Part shown: piece by piece, positions 33,096 through 34,562 of the stretch
Layout of the letters: each line of letters starts with the position of its first letter
Position numbering within the stretch: position 1 is the stretch's first letter
NCBI RefSeq assembly: GCF_011947365.2
Contig: NZ_JAAVSH020000001.1
Coordinates: forward strand, 348,631-383,192
Source of the DNA: an endosymbiont of Lamellibrachia barhami
GTDB lineage: Bacteria; Pseudomonadota; Gammaproteobacteria; Chromatiales; Chromatiaceae
Reading direction: 5' to 3'
Length of the DNA: 34,562 nucleotides
The notes under the pieces: generated by a model
Told to the model about the DNA's origin: nothing
The model's database searches: none
Seen by the model: only the letters and a program-made list of their open reading frames with translations
Program-made: the position numbers and the translations under genes

Positions 33096-34010
33096 ATGAA
33101 CCAGGTCAATAACAACCAAGTCCCACCCTACCACGGCCGCTTTGCCCCCTCCCCAACTGGACCACTCCATTTCGGCTCACTGGTGGCGGCCCTCGGCAGC
33201 TATCTTGATGCCAGGGCCAACCATGGTGAGTGGCTGGTACGTATGGAGGATCTCGATCAGACCCGTGAGATCAAAGGGTCTGCCGATGAGATATTACGTA
33301 CCCTCGACCACTTCGGTTTTGAGTGGGAAGGTGAGATCATTCGTCAAAGCCGCCGCACCAGCGCCTATGCCCACGCCCTCGATGCTCTGAACAGAGACGA
33401 TCTTGCCTACCCCTGTGGCTGCACGCGTAAAGAGATCAACATCGCCGCCCGCCCGGGCATCGAGTCTGCCATCTACCCCGGCACCTGTCGCCAGGGACTA
33501 CGAGCGGGCAGGAAAGAACGGGCTATCCGCCTACGAACCTTTGACAATCCATTAGGATTTGAAGACCTGATCCAGGGAGAAGTGACGCAAAAGCTGGCCA
33601 GCGACATAGGGGACTTCATTATCCGCCGTGCAGACGGCTACCACGCCTACCAACTTGCTGTAGTGGTGGACGATGCCTGGCAGGGGATCACTCACATTGT
33701 GCGCGGCGCTGATCTGCTGCTATCCACCCCCCGTCAGATCCACCTGCAACAACTGTTGGAACTACCCACACCAGTCTATGCCCACCTGCCGCTGGCGGTG
33801 GATGCAAACGGGCGAAAGCTGAGCAAACAGTACAAGGATGCCCCGGTTGAGAATCGACATCCCCTGCCGGCGCTGCTACAGGCACTGCACCATCTGGGCC
33901 AGCCTCTACCCGACGAAAGACCTACCGGCATCGACGATTTCTGGGATTGGGCGATATCAAACTGGCTATTGGAAAATGTCCCGGCTAAACCAACACTTCA
34001 GCCCCTTTGA
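33096..34010 (+). CDS. gluQ: Glutamyl-queuosine tRNA(Asp) synthetase
   Basis: 304 aa, resembling the catalytic half of glutamyl-tRNA synthetase without the anticodon-binding domain. The HIGH-like motif is in GRFAPSPTGPLHFGSL, the zinc site in YPCGCTRKEI with CRQGLRAG, and the KMSKS-like motif is GRKLSKQYKD. It attaches glutamate to queuosine in tRNA(Asp). ATG at 33096 lies directly after the dksA terminator. It uses the product of the tgt/queA pathway found at 22294-24732. Confidence 0.96.
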   Translation: MNQVNNNQVPPYHGRFAPSPTGPLHFGSLVAALGSYLDARANHGEWLVRMEDLDQTREIKGSADEILRTLDHFGFEWEGEIIRQSRRTSAYAHALDALNRDDLAYPCGCTRKEINIAARPGIESAIYPGTCRQGLRAGRKERAIRLRTFDNPLGFEDLIQGEVTQKLASDIGDFIIRRADGYHAYQLAVVVDDAWQGITHIVRGADLLLSTPRQIHLQQLLELPTPVYAHLPLAVDANGRKLSKQYKDAPVENRHPLPALLQALHHLGQPLPDERPTGIDDFWDWAISNWLLENVPAKPTLQPL

Positions 34011-34033
34011 TCTTTGCGTGGCTACGGCTCTGC

Positions 34034-34118
34034 GTAGGCACGGTCAAGCGTAGCGGATCGGGCGTTCCTGACTATAACTATTGAGATTGCCGGTTCCGCT
34101 GCGCTTGAACCAGCCTAC
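34034..34118. repeat. Inverted pair of family-A REP units (BIME-like)
   Basis: Starts GTAGGCACGGTCAAGCG, ends GCTTGAACCAGCCTAC. Units are in opposite orientation around about 30 bp, making a long potential hairpin just after gluQ. Confidence 0.75.
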
Positions 34119-34203
34119 CTCTCAGGATTTCTATTCGCGCTACAGAAAATATGTGAAAATGATTGTCCTCACACCATGCCTTAATCAGGGAAGTCATAAT
34201 AAA

Positions 34204-34452
34204 ATGAAAAAGACCTATCGCTCACTCACTGCTTTACCTCTTATTCTAATGTTGTACTGGGAAATGCCTATGCACTTTCCGCAGGATTACCTCGACAAAT
34301 GCAAGAAGGCCATCACAACCCCTGTTGGAGAAGGATATTTGGCGCAACAGGCACAACCGCGCACTCGATGCCGGGTCTGTGGAGGTTTTCTGGGCGGAAC
34401 ACTTTATGAAATGAATCTGGTCGGCAACATGCTATTGCATAAAAAGCACTGA
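34204..34452 (+). CDS. Possible small protein, uncertain; in-frame sequence continues after its TGA
   Basis: 82 aa if the ATG at 34204 is used. The open frame reaches back to 34081 but that part is REP sequence. The N-terminus MKKTYRSLTALPLILMLYW looks like a weak signal peptide or membrane anchor. A CxxC pair (CRVCGG) lies near residue 58. I recognise no family. After the TGA at 34450-34452 the same frame stays open for 31 more codons to TGA at 34546-34548, with protein-like content (LDEGKQINELLKEFLVYLEG). So this may be a gene broken by a Trp-to-stop change, or two short frames by chance. No strong ribosome site is seen. Confidence 0.35.
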   Translation: MKKTYRSLTALPLILMLYWEMPMHFPQDYLDKCKKAITTPVGEGYLAQQAQPRTRCRVCGGFLGGTLYEMNLVGNMLLHKKH

Positions 34453-34562
34453 AGGGGAAACTTCGTCTGCCTGGATGAGGGGAAACAGATCAACGAATTG
34501 CTGAAAGAGTTTCTGGTCTATCTTGAGGGAAGAGCAATACGTAACTGAACGAAGTACAACAA

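Overview
The window looks like chromosome from a gammaproteobacterium of moderate-to-high GC. Evidence is the gene order queA-tgt-yajC-secD-secF, suhB/trmJ, cysE, iscRSUA-hscBA-fdx-iscX, plus cysZ, dksA and gluQ, all close to their gammaproteobacterial forms. The CbbY-like phosphatase fits, but does not prove, an autotrophic (for example sulfur-oxidising, Chromatiales-like) lineage. No rRNA, CRISPR array, intact transposase, integrase or reverse transcriptase is visible.

Layout. 1-1117 is the 3' end of an RND efflux pump gene cut by the window edge. 1306-7038 is the accessory core: four plus-strand genes joined by three 4-bp ATGA overlaps. They encode a TIR-domain protein, a MoxR-like AAA+ ATPase, a protein with a degenerate vWA-like domain, and an 800-aa protein ending in an FGE/C-type-lectin-fold domain. 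A second, free-standing FGE-like gene lies just downstream in inverted orientation (7291-8061). 8194-9618 is a CPA2 cation/proton antiporter. 9897-15565 is a complete ISC iron-sulfur cluster operon on the minus strand with a likely IscR-controlled promoter. 15774-17538 holds cysE and trmJ. suhB and a small unknown gene run the other way. 18949-24732 is the secF-secD-yajC-tgt-queA block (minus), with a candidate plus-strand small RNA between tgt and queA. 24977-27187 is a membrane GGDEF-EAL protein, followed by tRNA-Leu(CAA). 27410-28692 holds no convincing gene. The rest is housekeeping: nfo, cysZ, an aminotransferase, a CbbY-like phosphatase, dksA and gluQ. A doubtful small ORF ends the window.

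How the genes fit together. The TIR/MoxR/vWA/FGE operon resembles the NTPase-based 'ternary' conflict systems described by comparative genomics: a MoxR/vWA pair acts as the switch, the TIR as a candidate NAD-consuming effector, and the FGE/lectin-fold protein as a candidate ligand-sensing or adaptor part. Its two FGE-like domains share long identical DNA blocks, yet differ at most codons of the C-terminal stretch that diversity-generating retroelements mutate in other bacteria. I consider this the most interesting part of the window. CysE (cysteine supply) beside the ISC operon (cysteine-derived sulfur) is a sensible metabolic neighbourhood, as is queA-tgt (queuosine) with gluQ (glutamyl-queuosine) elsewhere in the window. 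Intergenic spaces carry several families of short palindromic repeats.
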